DNA of 64,000 bases. It comes from an uncultured Eubacteriales bacterium (GTDB lineage: Bacteria > Bacillota > Clostridia > Christensenellales > UBA1242). The notes beneath the pieces are model-generated. The model ran no database searches. It was not told the DNA's origin and saw nothing but the letters and a program-made list of their open reading frames with translations. The DNA is taken from contig CAPRTS010000007.1 in assembly GCA_948695535.1 (NCBI GenBank), positions 6,232 through 70,231 on the forward strand, given 5' to 3'. The stretch's first letter is position 1; the number at the start of each line of letters is the position of its first letter. The position numbers and the translations under genes were made by a program. Below, piece by piece: positions 18,834 to 29,300 of the stretch.

Positions 18834-18863
18834 ATTTTAAGGTATAAACCAAACAAGTGTCAA
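18834..18863 (-). promoter_or_regulatory. Promoter of the Rho-like gene
   Basis: A perfect TTGACA (18858-18863), an 18-bp spacer and TAAAAT (18834-18839) on the minus strand. The -10 ends 7 nt before the ATG at 18826, predicting a leaderless transcript. Confidence 0.7.
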
Positions 18864-18870
18864 ACTAACA

Positions 18871-19659
18871 CTATTCAAGACAGTAGCAGTTCCCGATACG
18901 ACTCTGTAAAGCAACATCGATATATAAGTCGCGTCCTTCGTGAATCCCTTGGATTGCTAAATACTGTTTAACGGTTTCGTAAGCCAAACGTGGCGTGTTG
19001 TTCTTTTCACTTAAATGCGCCAGAATAATTTGACTGACTTGCTGTTGGTACAATTTGGCGATAGTTTTTGCACAATCTAAGTTGGATAAATGGCCACGGT
19101 TGCTTAAAATACGTCGTTTTAACCACTCTGGGTATTTGGGATTCGCCAGTAGGGTCTGTACATCATGGTTGGCCTCTAATACAACAATTTGACAAGTGCC
19201 TAAGTACGCGAGAATGGTATCGGTCATTTGCCCAATATCGGTGGCAATGCCGACCGTAGTGTTGTTGTGGGTGAAAGTGTAGCCTAAACAAAAATGGCTG
19301 TCGTGGGGAACAGGAAAGTAATTGATGGTCAAATCACCAATGGTCGGGTTGTCGGTAAATTCCTGAAAGTAGTGGGGTGGTAATTTAGTGTAACGGCGTA
19401 AAATTCCGGTAGTTTTTTGGTGGCAATAAATTGGCGTATCATATTTAACTACAAAGTCAGCGACGCCTTTAAGGTGGTCACTGTGTTCGTGCGTAATTAA
19501 AATGCCGTCAATGCTGTTAGGGTCTATCTGGGCCTCTGCCAGTAATTTATGGGTTAACGATAATGGTAAGCCGATATCAACTAACAAGTTAGTGTTTTCG
19601 GTACCGATGAAAGTAATATTGCCTTGGCTGCCGCTACTTAACGTTTGTATTTTTAACAC
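18871..19659 (-). CDS. walJ: Metallo-beta-lactamase-fold hydrolase, WalJ/YycJ type
   Basis: A 262-aa MBL-fold protein with the metal-binding motif THEHSDH (about residues 56-62), an N-terminal SSGSQGN typical of YycJ/WalJ, and a later HDSHFCLGY strand. WalJ proteins are implicated in DNA processing and cell-wall/replication coordination in Bacilli. The predicted start is GTG with a TATAAT ending 6 nt upstream, overlapping the promoter of the divergent protease gene. The walRK operon is not adjacent here, so the gene name rests on sequence only. Confidence 0.85.
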   Translation of the reverse strand: MLKIQTLSSGSQGNITFIGTENTNLLVDIGLPLSLTHKLLAEAQIDPNSIDGILITHEHSDHLKGVADFVVKYDTPIYCHQKTTGILRRYTKLPPHYFQEFTDNPTIGDLTINYFPVPHDSHFCLGYTFTHNNTTVGIATDIGQMTDTILAYLGTCQIVVLEANHDVQTLLANPKYPEWLKRRILSNRGHLSNLDCAKTIAKLYQQQVSQIILAHLSEKNNTPRLAYETVKQYLAIQGIHEGRDLYIDVALQSRIGNCYCLE

Positions 19660-19680
19660 TTTGCTATTATACTAAAAAAG
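19660..19680. promoter_or_regulatory. Overlapping divergent -10 boxes in a 21-bp intergenic gap
   Basis: The minus strand reads TATAAT (19671-19666) six bases before the GTG of walJ. The plus strand reads TATTAT (19665-19670) ten bases before the ATG at 19681. Both boxes occupy essentially the same six base pairs, so only one polymerase can bind at a time, and both mRNAs would be leaderless or nearly so. The -35 matches are weak on both sides. Confidence 0.55.
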
Positions 19681-20271
19681 ATGAGTAAAGTTAAGAATAA
19701 TTTCTTAACCGCGGGCGTATGTGTCGCTATCGCTTTTATTTGCTTGTTTGGCTATTTATATTTACAAAATATGTCTGCCGAAATCTTTATCAAACTTGGC
19801 TGGGAAACTCGTACCAGCAGTACTGACCAAGCGGCACAAATGTTCGCTAAGGGTTTTTGGTTGGCGTTTTTGTTGTATGCGGTATTACCGCCGTTGATAG
19901 AAGAATTGGTTTTTCGTTTGGCCGTCTGCAAAACCTTGCAATGGGCACAACTTAAACCGTGGCTGATTATTAGCATCAGTGCCATATTGTTTGCGGTTTA
20001 TCACCGGTCGTGGTCGCAGTTAGTTTATCAGTTAATTATGGGTATCTTCTTAGCATGGATTTTTGTGAAAACTAATAACTTAGGTTGGACAATTTTAATC
20101 CATTTTATAAATAACGCTTTTATTGTCACATATACATATTTTGTTAGGGCCAGCAATGATGTCTTTGCCTTGAATGCAGGTAACATTATTTTGGCCATCA
20201 GTTCAGCCGTGTTGGCCACCGTTATCGTGGCACTGTTAATTAAAAAAGGAATAACTTATGCAACCAAATAA
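19681..20271 (+). CDS. CPBP-family intramembrane metalloprotease
   Basis: A 196-aa membrane protein with about five to six helices and the CPBP (Abi/CAAX protease) motifs: IEELVFR (EExxxR), a His in the following helix (AVYHRSW) and HFINNAF. Bacterial members cleave membrane substrates or process peptides; some confer bacteriocin self-immunity. It overlaps the next, also CPBP, gene by 14 nt, so the two are co-transcribed. The substrate is unknown. Confidence 0.85.
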   Translation: MSKVKNNFLTAGVCVAIAFICLFGYLYLQNMSAEIFIKLGWETRTSSTDQAAQMFAKGFWLAFLLYAVLPPLIEELVFRLAVCKTLQWAQLKPWLIISISAILFAVYHRSWSQLVYQLIMGIFLAWIFVKTNNLGWTILIHFINNAFIVTYTYFVRASNDVFALNAGNIILAISSAVLATVIVALLIKKGITYATK

Positions 20272-21337
20272 ACGCTATACCGTGACCATAATCGTTTATC
20301 TTACCGCGATGGTATTATTAGTGCTGTTGCAAATTTTGGCGTCAGTAGGTTGTTTTGCGGCTTTAAGTGACGAAGCCGTAACCATTATCGGCAGTATCTT
20401 GCCACAAATTGTAATTATGTTACTTGTGCCGTTTTTGATGCTGTTATTCGCCCAAAAGATTGGTGGCGAGCCCGTTAGTGTCCGACGCATAGTTGAACAC
20501 GTTGGCTGGCACAGAATGTCGGTTAAAAATGTATTGCTGGTCTTTTTGTTGGGGATTTGCTTATATCTATTGAACATATTTGTTGCCAGTTTCTTTGGTT
20601 TAATTTTGCAATCTTTTGGTTACCAATACCCCGATAACCCCAACGTCTTTACGGGGTGGGGGGGATTGTTAATAACACTCTTGTTAACGGCAGTCTTGCC
20701 AGCACTTTGTGAAGAATTTTTGCACCGTGGCGTTTTATTGAACGGACTGATCCCGCAGTTTGGTGTCACCCGGGCAATTCTGTTGGTAAGTTTATTGTTT
20801 GGCTTGATGCACATGAACGCAGGGCAGTTTTTTTACGCGACCATTTTGGGATGGTTCTTTTGCGTAACGGCATTGTCAGCCCGTTCGCTATGGGCCAGTG
20901 TTATTGTGCATTTTGTGAATAATGCTTTGGCGACTTATTTCAGTTACGCCGAAGAATTGCACTTGCCCGGAATGAACATTTTAAATTATTTACTAAGTAA
21001 TCCGGTGTTGGTAATTTTAACTTTATTGGTGGCTGTGGTTGCCATCGCGGAAATTCTCCGTCACTTAGCCCGTGAAAACTTTGAACGCAATTTGGATACT
21101 TATACCGTGCGTTATTTAGCGTCCCAGAACCTATTTGACGCAAGTGATTTTGATCAAGTGAAAAATGCCTTACCCCGTGCGATTAAAAGCATGCCGACGT
21201 GGAAAGCAACCATGGCGTACATTGAAACTTTCGACGTGCCCAAGCGTTCTAAACCTTTGCCGAAAGCCTTGTTATGGGCGGTTTGCGTGTTAGGCAGTGT
21301 AATCACTATTTTATCTTTGGTGTGGGGAACCTGGTAA
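20258..21337 (+). CDS. CPBP-family intramembrane metalloprotease, long form
   Basis: A 359-aa membrane protein with CPBP motifs CEEFLHRG (EExxxR), GLMHMN and HFVNNAL. It is longer than its neighbour by a cytoplasmic segment (about residues 265-335) before a last transmembrane helix. An AAGGA lies eight bases before the ATG, inside the preceding gene. The stop overlaps the tadA start as TAATG. Two non-identical CPBP proteases in tandem may process different substrates or form a heteromer; this is inference. Confidence 0.85.
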   Translation: MQPNKRYTVTIIVYLTAMVLLVLLQILASVGCFAALSDEAVTIIGSILPQIVIMLLVPFLMLLFAQKIGGEPVSVRRIVEHVGWHRMSVKNVLLVFLLGICLYLLNIFVASFFGLILQSFGYQYPDNPNVFTGWGGLLITLLLTAVLPALCEEFLHRGVLLNGLIPQFGVTRAILLVSLLFGLMHMNAGQFFYATILGWFFCVTALSARSLWASVIVHFVNNALATYFSYAEELHLPGMNILNYLLSNPVLVILTLLVAVVAIAEILRHLARENFERNLDTYTVRYLASQNLFDASDFDQVKNALPRAIKSMPTWKATMAYIETFDVPKRSKPLPKALLWAVCVLGSVITILSLVWGTW

Positions 21338-21729
21338 TGGATTTTATGGCAGAGGCGGTTAAACAAGCCCGGCGGGCGGCGAAACGCGGGGAAGTACCAG
21401 TCGGTTGTGTTATTGTCCGCGAAAACCGGATTATTGCTGCTGGCTATAACCAACGTGAACGTCGGCGTAATAGTTTGTGGCATGCAGAAATGGTGGCAAT
21501 TAACCGCGCGTGTCGTAAATTAAGGTCGTGGCGTTTAGACGATTGCGTAATGTACGTGACTTTATCACCTTGTCAAATGTGTATGGGAGCGATTATTAAC
21601 GCCCGCTTGCAAGCCGTTTACGTTGGTGCCGAGTCCACCAGTAACCTTAATTGGCAGACGCCAATTATTATGCAACCTAACGCCGTAGCAAAAAACATTT
21701 TAGTGGCTTTTTTTCGTGAACGGCGTTAA
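21337..21729 (+). CDS. tadA: tRNA-specific adenosine deaminase
   Basis: Converts A34 to inosine in the tRNA anticodon. A 130-aa cytidine-deaminase-fold protein with the zinc site HAEMVAI and PCQMCMGAI, plus the proton-shuttling Glu in HAE. It is short compared with the usual 150-170 aa because the C-terminal helix is reduced. The ATG overlaps the preceding stop as TAATG, with a GGGGA about eight bases upstream. MAEAV nine bases later is an alternative start. Confidence 0.92.
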   Translation: MDFMAEAVKQARRAAKRGEVPVGCVIVRENRIIAAGYNQRERRRNSLWHAEMVAINRACRKLRSWRLDDCVMYVTLSPCQMCMGAIINARLQAVYVGAESTSNLNWQTPIIMQPNAVAKNILVAFFRERR

Positions 21730-21738
21730 ACTTAAATT

Positions 21739-23259
21739 GTGAAGCAACAATTAAACAACGTAATCGCGACTTTGGGATTTATGATGTTATTTGCGGCGGC
21801 TGTTTTGGGTGTCTTGGTTGCCGTATTGTTTCTGGTTCCTGATGCCGCTTTGGGTAATATGGTGGCGGTCAATGAACGAGATACCCAAATTGTTTATTGT
21901 GACGACGTGTTAAAAACTGCATTTGCGCGGGGTAATTTTATTATCGAAAGTGATAATTGTGATGTTGTAGTACAAGTTAATACGGCAGGCTACGTTGGTG
22001 AAAGTACCGTTGTGATTAACGAAAACGCTACGGGAATCGCTTTCAACAGCCGTAAACGCACTTTGGTGGAATGGACAACTACCATGATTGAAGAAATGCC
22101 TTATTGTAAAATTCGGGTATTGGAACCAACGGGAATAGTAGTGAACAGCAAACCAACTACGGTTTATTTGAATTTATCCAGTCAAACACCGGTGCACAAT
22201 TTTATTTTGCAAAATAAATACAGTAACGTGACTTTTCGTTATGGTGATGATGTTGACCCAAACCGCGAGCATTTGTGCATTAACAATTTGGCCGTGCGCA
22301 GTGCTTCCAGTGTCACTCTACCATCTTACGATACAATTACAATTAACGAAGTTGCGTTAAGCTGTAACAATACTCAATTTACCTGTGGCGGTATAGTTAA
22401 CGGTGGTGTTACGGTTACTGGTAACCGGGCTACAATTAACTTTAATAACACCATTAAGGGCGATGTATTGATTAATGGTGAAATGAATAAGTTTCGAGCC
22501 AGCAAAGTCGGTAACATTGTTTTTGGTGCCCAAGAGGGTAGTTGCACCGTTAATGAATGTCAACAATTAACCGTCAATACCACCAATGCTAATATAACTG
22601 TTGACCGTATTCGGGGTGGGGTAGCAATGAACACCGTTAACGGCTCTTTGCAAGTTAATGAAATTACCAACGGCGGTTTGACTTTTACAGCCACAGCCAC
22701 AGCCAATGTAAATGTTAGTGGTACCTTAACGGGTGATGCTGTGGTTAGAAATACTGGTGTCGGTAATGTCAATTTGCAGGGCGTTGTCGGCAATGTTGAT
22801 ATTGAAAGCAGTCGGGTTAACGGTGGTAATATTGATGTTGGCTTCGGCAGTACCAAGCAATACAGCACTACGATTCGCGGTTATGACGGGGATATTACGG
22901 TACGCAATATTTATGGTGATGTGGATATTCAAGTGCGTGACAGCGGGGCTGGTGGTGCCGCAGGACGCGCCAATATTACGGCTTACTTTAACTATATTAC
23001 TACCAATGCTAATAACCAAATTGTAGCAGGCGCGTACGTTAATTCGCCGTCGGGTATGGGGAATATTAACCTTTATTTACAATCTGGCTGGAATGATTTT
23101 GTTCTGTCAGTAAAAAATGCCCGTTCGGCGTGGGCCTTTGTGGGTACCAATAAGGCTCGACAATTGGTTAAGGGTGATAATGGGCTGTATGAAGGAAGTA
23201 ATGTACATGTTGCGGGAAAATTAACCGTTAACACTCCGGCAGACTTGCGTGTGCATTAA
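21739..23259 (+). CDS. Membrane-anchored beta-repeat protein (DUF4097-like)
   Basis: A 506-aa protein with an N-terminal transmembrane anchor (about residues 12-34) followed by a long run of short strands rich in Asn, Val, Thr and Gly, with repeated 'GNV/GDV' turns (for example VGNVNLQG, VGNVDIES, YGDVDIQV). This suggests a parallel beta-solenoid like DUF4097-type adhesin domains. The start is GTG; TAAACT ends six bases before it, so a leaderless message is possible as well as read-through from tadA. It lies directly upstream of the giant gene, suggesting an envelope role. Confidence 0.75.
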   Translation: MKQQLNNVIATLGFMMLFAAAVLGVLVAVLFLVPDAALGNMVAVNERDTQIVYCDDVLKTAFARGNFIIESDNCDVVVQVNTAGYVGESTVVINENATGIAFNSRKRTLVEWTTTMIEEMPYCKIRVLEPTGIVVNSKPTTVYLNLSSQTPVHNFILQNKYSNVTFRYGDDVDPNREHLCINNLAVRSASSVTLPSYDTITINEVALSCNNTQFTCGGIVNGGVTVTGNRATINFNNTIKGDVLINGEMNKFRASKVGNIVFGAQEGSCTVNECQQLTVNTTNANITVDRIRGGVAMNTVNGSLQVNEITNGGLTFTATATANVNVSGTLTGDAVVRNTGVGNVNLQGVVGNVDIESSRVNGGNIDVGFGSTKQYSTTIRGYDGDITVRNIYGDVDIQVRDSGAGGAAGRANITAYFNYITTNANNQIVAGAYVNSPSGMGNINLYLQSGWNDFVLSVKNARSAWAFVGTNKARQLVKGDNGLYEGSNVHVAGKLTVNTPADLRVH

Positions 23260-23277
23260 ACATACGGCCGTTTTTAC

Positions 23278-23306
23278 TTGACCAAAGGTGAAATAAAAAA
23301 TATAAT
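23278..23306 (+). promoter_or_regulatory. Promoter of the giant QAIGT-repeat gene
   Basis: TTGACC (23278-23283), a 17-bp spacer and TATAAT (23301-23306). The downstream bases TTTA-NN-CATACTA-N-GTTG are shared with the leader of the 2,516-aa gene. Confidence 0.75.
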
Positions 23307-23323
23307 TTATACATACTAGGTTG

Positions 23324-23341
23324 ATGGGGAATTGGGGGTAA
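23324..23341 (+). other. Possible five-codon upstream ORF in the giant gene leader
   Basis: ATG GGG AAT TGG GGG TAA encodes MGNWG and stops five bases before the predicted TTG start of the giant gene. It covers the GGGGG that would be the Shine-Dalgarno site. Translation of this ORF would compete or couple with the main start. Evidence is sequence position only. Confidence 0.3.
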
Positions 23342-23345
23342 CCAT

Positions 23346-26300
23346 TTGAACAAACGAAGAACGCGGATTATTGCTCTGGTGATTATGAGTTTGCTCGCCG
23401 TCGTCAGTGTGGTGGGGGTGATTTTTGCGTTTAATAATTCTGGTACCCAACATGACGCTTACGGTAATATCGCTGTTTATGTGGATAAAACCGACATTGA
23501 ACTGGATATTGAAGTTGAACGCGATGAAGACAGTGATAAAAAATTGCGTTTAGCCGATACACCCAATCGTTCGACCTATTTAACTATTACTGTTGGTGGT
23601 TTGCCGGACACTGCTGACCGAGGAGTAACTTTTAATGAAAGTTCCGCACGCAGTGGGGTGGTAAGTGTTGCGCTGGCTGGGTTTGACCAAAAACAAGGTA
23701 TTAGTCGTTTCTTGATTACTGGACTCAATGGTGGAGCGCCGGTGACCTTGCGTTTTACCACACGTTCTGGTAACCAAACGATAGCCGTTAACGTCAAAGT
23801 CAATTTAACGGCCAAAGATTTCCGTTTGTCATCAGGTGCTTACTTTGGTATTCGCCAAAATGGTGCTGGTTTGGATTTTAATAAAACCAGTACTTTGTCA
23901 AAACTTGATTTTTATGCTCATCCCGACGATACTAATCAAACTTATAAACCTAATAATTTTCCACTACAATTCGCTTTAAAAGAAAATTACGCAGGTGTAA
24001 CCTTGAACGACGGGGTTTTAAAAGTTAATGACGATTTTGTGTTCGATGACGCAACCGATGGTCGTGAAATCGAAGTCTTGGCCAAATTACCAACCATGAC
24101 GGAAATGGTGAGTATCCCCGTTTACGTCTTTCGTCCCGTTGATACCATTGCCGTGACAACCGATGCGTACGTGCCGACAACGACCGACGAAAACATCTAT
24201 GATTTGATTTTGAATCGTGCTGAGCGTAGTCAGGCAAACTTTACCTTTGCTTTGCCCGCCAATCAAGGTGTAGTCGGTGAGAACTACAACTTTAAGCTTA
24301 CGCCCCAAGATACCACTATGATCAACGTGACTAACAATGGCGAAGGTACAGGGCAATACGTATTGCGAGCTGTGGGTAATGCGGGACGTACGGCGGTAAG
24401 GGTAACGGCTTATCCACGTGCACGCATGACCGTGGACGGACAATTAAAGGACGTATGGTTTAATAACCCCGATACTGATGCTAATGTTTTTGTTGAACAA
24501 ATGCTTTACTTGCGGGTGCGCAACGAATTTATTGACCAAAATGAAACCGGTGGTTACGTTAATTGGAAATTACAATACAGTAAAGAACAACTATCGGCCT
24601 TCTATTACGAAGGAACGGGTGATGGCTATACTGACCAATTCACTATAAACACTATCAATACACAACCTATTACTTACGATAATGATATCGAATTTGAGTT
24701 AGTGGTTAAAGATGCCAGCAATCAAACTACTGTGTTTGACAAAGATACAGGGTTATTTAACGTTTTAGCGTTGTCGGTTTATCGTGACGGAGTATGGCAA
24801 CCCTTGACCAGTGAACAATACATTGCCAACTACCGTGACCAGTTCGCGGTGGCTTTGTTAAATAATACGGAATCAGAAAAGTACTTATCCGGCAATGTAC
24901 AAGGTCTGTGGTTGCGTGCCAAAAGCGTAACCCCACTGAGTACCAGCACTGACGGTAATTTACGTTACGCCACTTGGGACGTGCCTTTGGTGGCGTTTGG
25001 GGCAATTGACCGTTTCCAAATTTCTAATTTAACTACCTTGGACGATGGTACGACAGGGGTGGCGTTAGTGCATCACCAAGGCCTTAATCAAGTTAGCGCG
25101 GTGACATTGGATGTTTATGGCCTGTTGGCAAACAATGACGCTTTTGAATACAGTGAGCACTGGGACGTTAAGGCGATTACCATCAATGACAATTTGCCCT
25201 TTACGGTAACTTATGCCGACAGTAACGTAGTGACAAGTAATGGCCAACATGTTGCCAAACGGGCTTATACCTTTACTTTACGCAAGGGGACGAATGTTGA
25301 ATATTATAATGCTTATCCCGTGACTTTTACCTACCCCAATGGCATCAGCCAAACCATTTATGTTAAAATTTTCCCCACGGTTACTCAATTGAATATGAAC
25401 GTGGTCAGTGATAATCATGGTCAAATTTACCGAACCATACAAGATGATAATGGTTACGTCAAAACTGTTTACGTTAAGCAAGGTGCTACCTACCGCATTA
25501 ACGTTGCAACCGCTGACGTCAGTGTCGGTGCGTACGCAGAAATTGGTGATCAAGGTGAAAAGTCCTTTGATGCCCGTGAACTTGCCGAAGGTTGTTACAC
25601 GGTGCCGGCATATTTGCACGCGTACAGTGATGATGTTTACGTTAACCATGAGCAGCGGTTTACGGTAAACTTTGTGGTGGTGGCTCCGGTTGTTAACGTT
25701 GCGGCGCCTTCCACGATTACCTTACCGGGAATTGGACCGTCAGTGCCAATAAAAGTTGCCCCCACCAGTGGTAGTGAGCAATATCTGCACGTTGATCCAG
25801 TTCTGCAAAACGAGAACATAGACATTAATCGCATCACAACTACCGAATTTACCTTATCAGCTCGTTATTTAAAAGATGAACCGATAACGATTGGCTTCCG
25901 AATTTATAAACAATATAACTTTGGGATTGATTTTGACGGTGACGGTATCGACGATGTTTTTGAAATACAATACACCGCGGGTAACTTAGTTCCAATCACG
26001 GTAACTATCGCCAATACTAACCGGTTCAGCCAAGTAATTATCAATGAACAAGGCGCGGTTCGTACCGAAAAAGGGATTGGTAAATACATTGAGTTAGTTT
26101 CTAAACCGTTACCGGAAACACCAGTCAGTGTTAAGGTTACTACCTTGGGAACAAGCAGTTGTGATGAAATTGGTTTTACTTTTATTAAGTACCAAAATGG
26201 TAAGTTTGATATTACGGATAGACTGGACAACATTAACGTAATCACGGCCGCGGAAGTTCAAGGGAACAGTTTATTGCTTACACCTAAGGCTGAGATCCGT

Positions 26301-29300
26301 AGTATGGGAATTTATGCACTGTTGGTCTACACCAAAGATAGTTTACGTTTGGGGGCTACTGTTACCGGAAAGGTAGTTGAGATTCCGCAGACTTATGAAA
26401 TTGTTCCGCTATATATTGGTACGCAAGAAGAAATTGAAAACGTAATCGGTGAATTGAAAGATGGTATAATTCATGACGGGAATTCGGGGCAACTGAATGA
26501 TTTGGGTGGTTATAACTGGGTTATGGCGGGAGAGAAACCTTATCATGCCGCTTTGTTCTATACCGTCGAAGGAACCGAGTATAGCAGTAACATTAAAGCA
26601 AATCGTTATTACTTAGATGATTTAGAATTAGTTTTAGGTAGCGACGAAAAATGGCAGCAGGCTTTGTGTTTTGAAGAATATGAATTCCATAAATTTGTTA
26701 ACAACGTTGAAATTAAGGATTTGAATGACGAGGAAAAAATTTCGCGAGAAGGTTTAAGCAAAAAAACAATTCGTAAATACTTTCAAGTCGGGGATTACAG
26801 TTATGCGGGGCACGAAGTTTATTACTTATTAAGTAACGGTAACGGCGTTAATTTGTACTTCTATGTTGCGGAAAGCATAAAACATTTTGACGTAAGGTTG
26901 ACCGTTGACGGCAGCAGTAGTATCGTGGCCGAGAAGAGTTTAACCACCGGCAGTATGAATTCGGAATTAGCCATAAGTACTGTGAAAGTGCAGCGCGGTC
27001 GTCCGTTTAGATTGGTTGGGGAAACGGACGCTTCGGTTAATTCCTTTTGGCAAATTGACCCCAGTGTAATTGATAATCCCGCTGGGCCGTCCTACATGGG
27101 GGGCAGTTACCAGTTTATGCCATACCTTGAATTTGATGACGGTGGTGGTGCTAAGGAACGATTTAATTTAACGGTGTTACAAACCTTAGTAAAAGTTGGC
27201 ATTACGGGAGGCGTGCAATATTTAAGTTTGGCTCAGTCGGGCAATACTTTGGACGGCGTCACAACAGCGGTCTATAACGCAACGGTGTTGACCGATCAAA
27301 GTTGGGATAAAAACATTTTGAACTACGTTTTAGATTATAACGGAGTGCGTTATCAATTGTTTGAAAATGCCGTGGGTGATATTATTACTGATGAAGTATT
27401 AATGGAAGGCGGCAATGCGGCGTTCTATTTCAAGTTGATCCCAACCAAAGGTAAACTTGACATTAATACTAACTATTACACGCATTACTTGCGTTTGGAA
27501 GTCGCGATTATTTTGAAATCGGCAGCTACTAACCCGTTTGCTAACGTGTCAGGTGCTCGTTTGATTTTGCAAGAAAATTTATCAGGTTCAACCTTGGAGG
27601 GCAGTAAAGTCGCCCGTGAAGTTTCAGCAGGCTTAAACGTAGTACGACAGGGAATTACCAACGTGTCTATGGCTCATTTTGCGAATATTACAGTTGACAC
27701 TAATACCGGTAATATCTCGCTGCCTGAAAGCCAAAGCAATACTAATATTATTTACGTAGACAACAGTGTTGTCGGTGGTATTTTGACTGTCCATCCGTCG
27801 CCTTATTACCTGGATGTTGACAGCATTGCCGTTGAATGCGTAAAGCCGGTTGAAGTTACTAAACAAATTGGTACCTCTTTGGATGGGGTGGCGGTCATGG
27901 GTACGGCACGTTACAGTATTGGCTTTATGCAATTGGTCTACAACACTGATGAACAAGTCTACCAAAACTTTTTAAGCGGTACTTCGCCCAAAATGGTTTC
28001 GACTTGGTCGAAAAAAGATGGTTACCAATGGAATGGTCGTTATTATTTCCGTACTTATTTGCGTTGTGACGGACAGGCCGATGCCGCAATCCCTGATGGT
28101 GCCGAATTCAAAATTGCGGTTACGATTACCAGTGAAGGGTACCAACGTATTACCGAACAAATGACAATATATGCCAAGTATAAAGACGGCATTGTGATTA
28201 CACCTGACGATAATGGTACTGCCTACCCAATTAGTACCATGGTACAAACTAATTACCAAGCCGTCGGCACTTCCGCCGTTTACGATATTGCTTTCCCTGC
28301 CGGTTACTTACCTAATTATTTAGGTTACAGTATCTATGGTGATGGTAAAGATTACGCTACTGTTGAGGTGGATGCACTTAATAAAACGGTGCGAGTGCGG
28401 TTGGCCAGTGACGTTTCGTTAATCAACAAAACGATAGAAATTCGTTTCCCGTATCGTGCTCAAGGTGATTTTGTTAATCCCTATTTAAGCGTGGTCATTG
28501 TCCCTGTCTATTTTCAATTTACCGGTCTGTCGGTTGCTAACCATATTGAAACGCCGGTAATACTGTTAGCCGATGAATCGCCTGACAGTTTAACTTATCG
28601 AGTTATCGCTAACTATGATTCGTCCTTAGCTGTCATTACGTCGCGGTTATCGGATTTTAACGGTAATTTAGGTACTAAACGTCCTAACGAGTTGTTGCAA
28701 TTTACCGACGAAGGTCATGGTAAACGTACGGTGCGGTTTAGTTATTCTTACGTTAATGGTATCCCCGTGATTATGCGGGACGGTGAACTGGTTTACGAAC
28801 AAACAATTTACTATGAAGTAGCCGAAAGTCGCGATATTTTAGAACGCACGGTTTATTTGGCCATTGGTTGCACCGAAACCTATGACTTTGAGTTTGATCC
28901 TTTACGTAAACAAATTTGGCGTGTCGCCAGCCGTTCTGGTGCAGCAACCGATTTGTGGGACGTTAATATGCGCAATGATAATTCGGGCATTTTTACGGTC
29001 TCCTTAAATAACGAAGCCAATGGCGGCCTTGATTTAATCAATGCTCCCTTGACGCTTGAAATCGGCCCACGAACCAGCTCGCAAGTGGATTTACGATTAC
29101 ACATTGTGCCCGTTTATTTTACGTTTAACGGCTTCAAAACGCTGGATTATCCAGTTGACCCTTTAATCGCTTTAAGTCAACCCTTTACGGTTACCTTGGC
29201 GGCGGATAATGTGGTTACTGCGGGGGGAGAAAAGGCCGTTACCGCTTTGGCAGAATTTAATGCCGACTTATTGCAAGCGCAAGAAGATGCAGACAAAAAT

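Noticed and set aside
23260..23280. Intrinsic terminator (ACGGCCGTTTTT) before the giant gene
   Set aside because: The palindrome has no loop, so it cannot form a stable hairpin.
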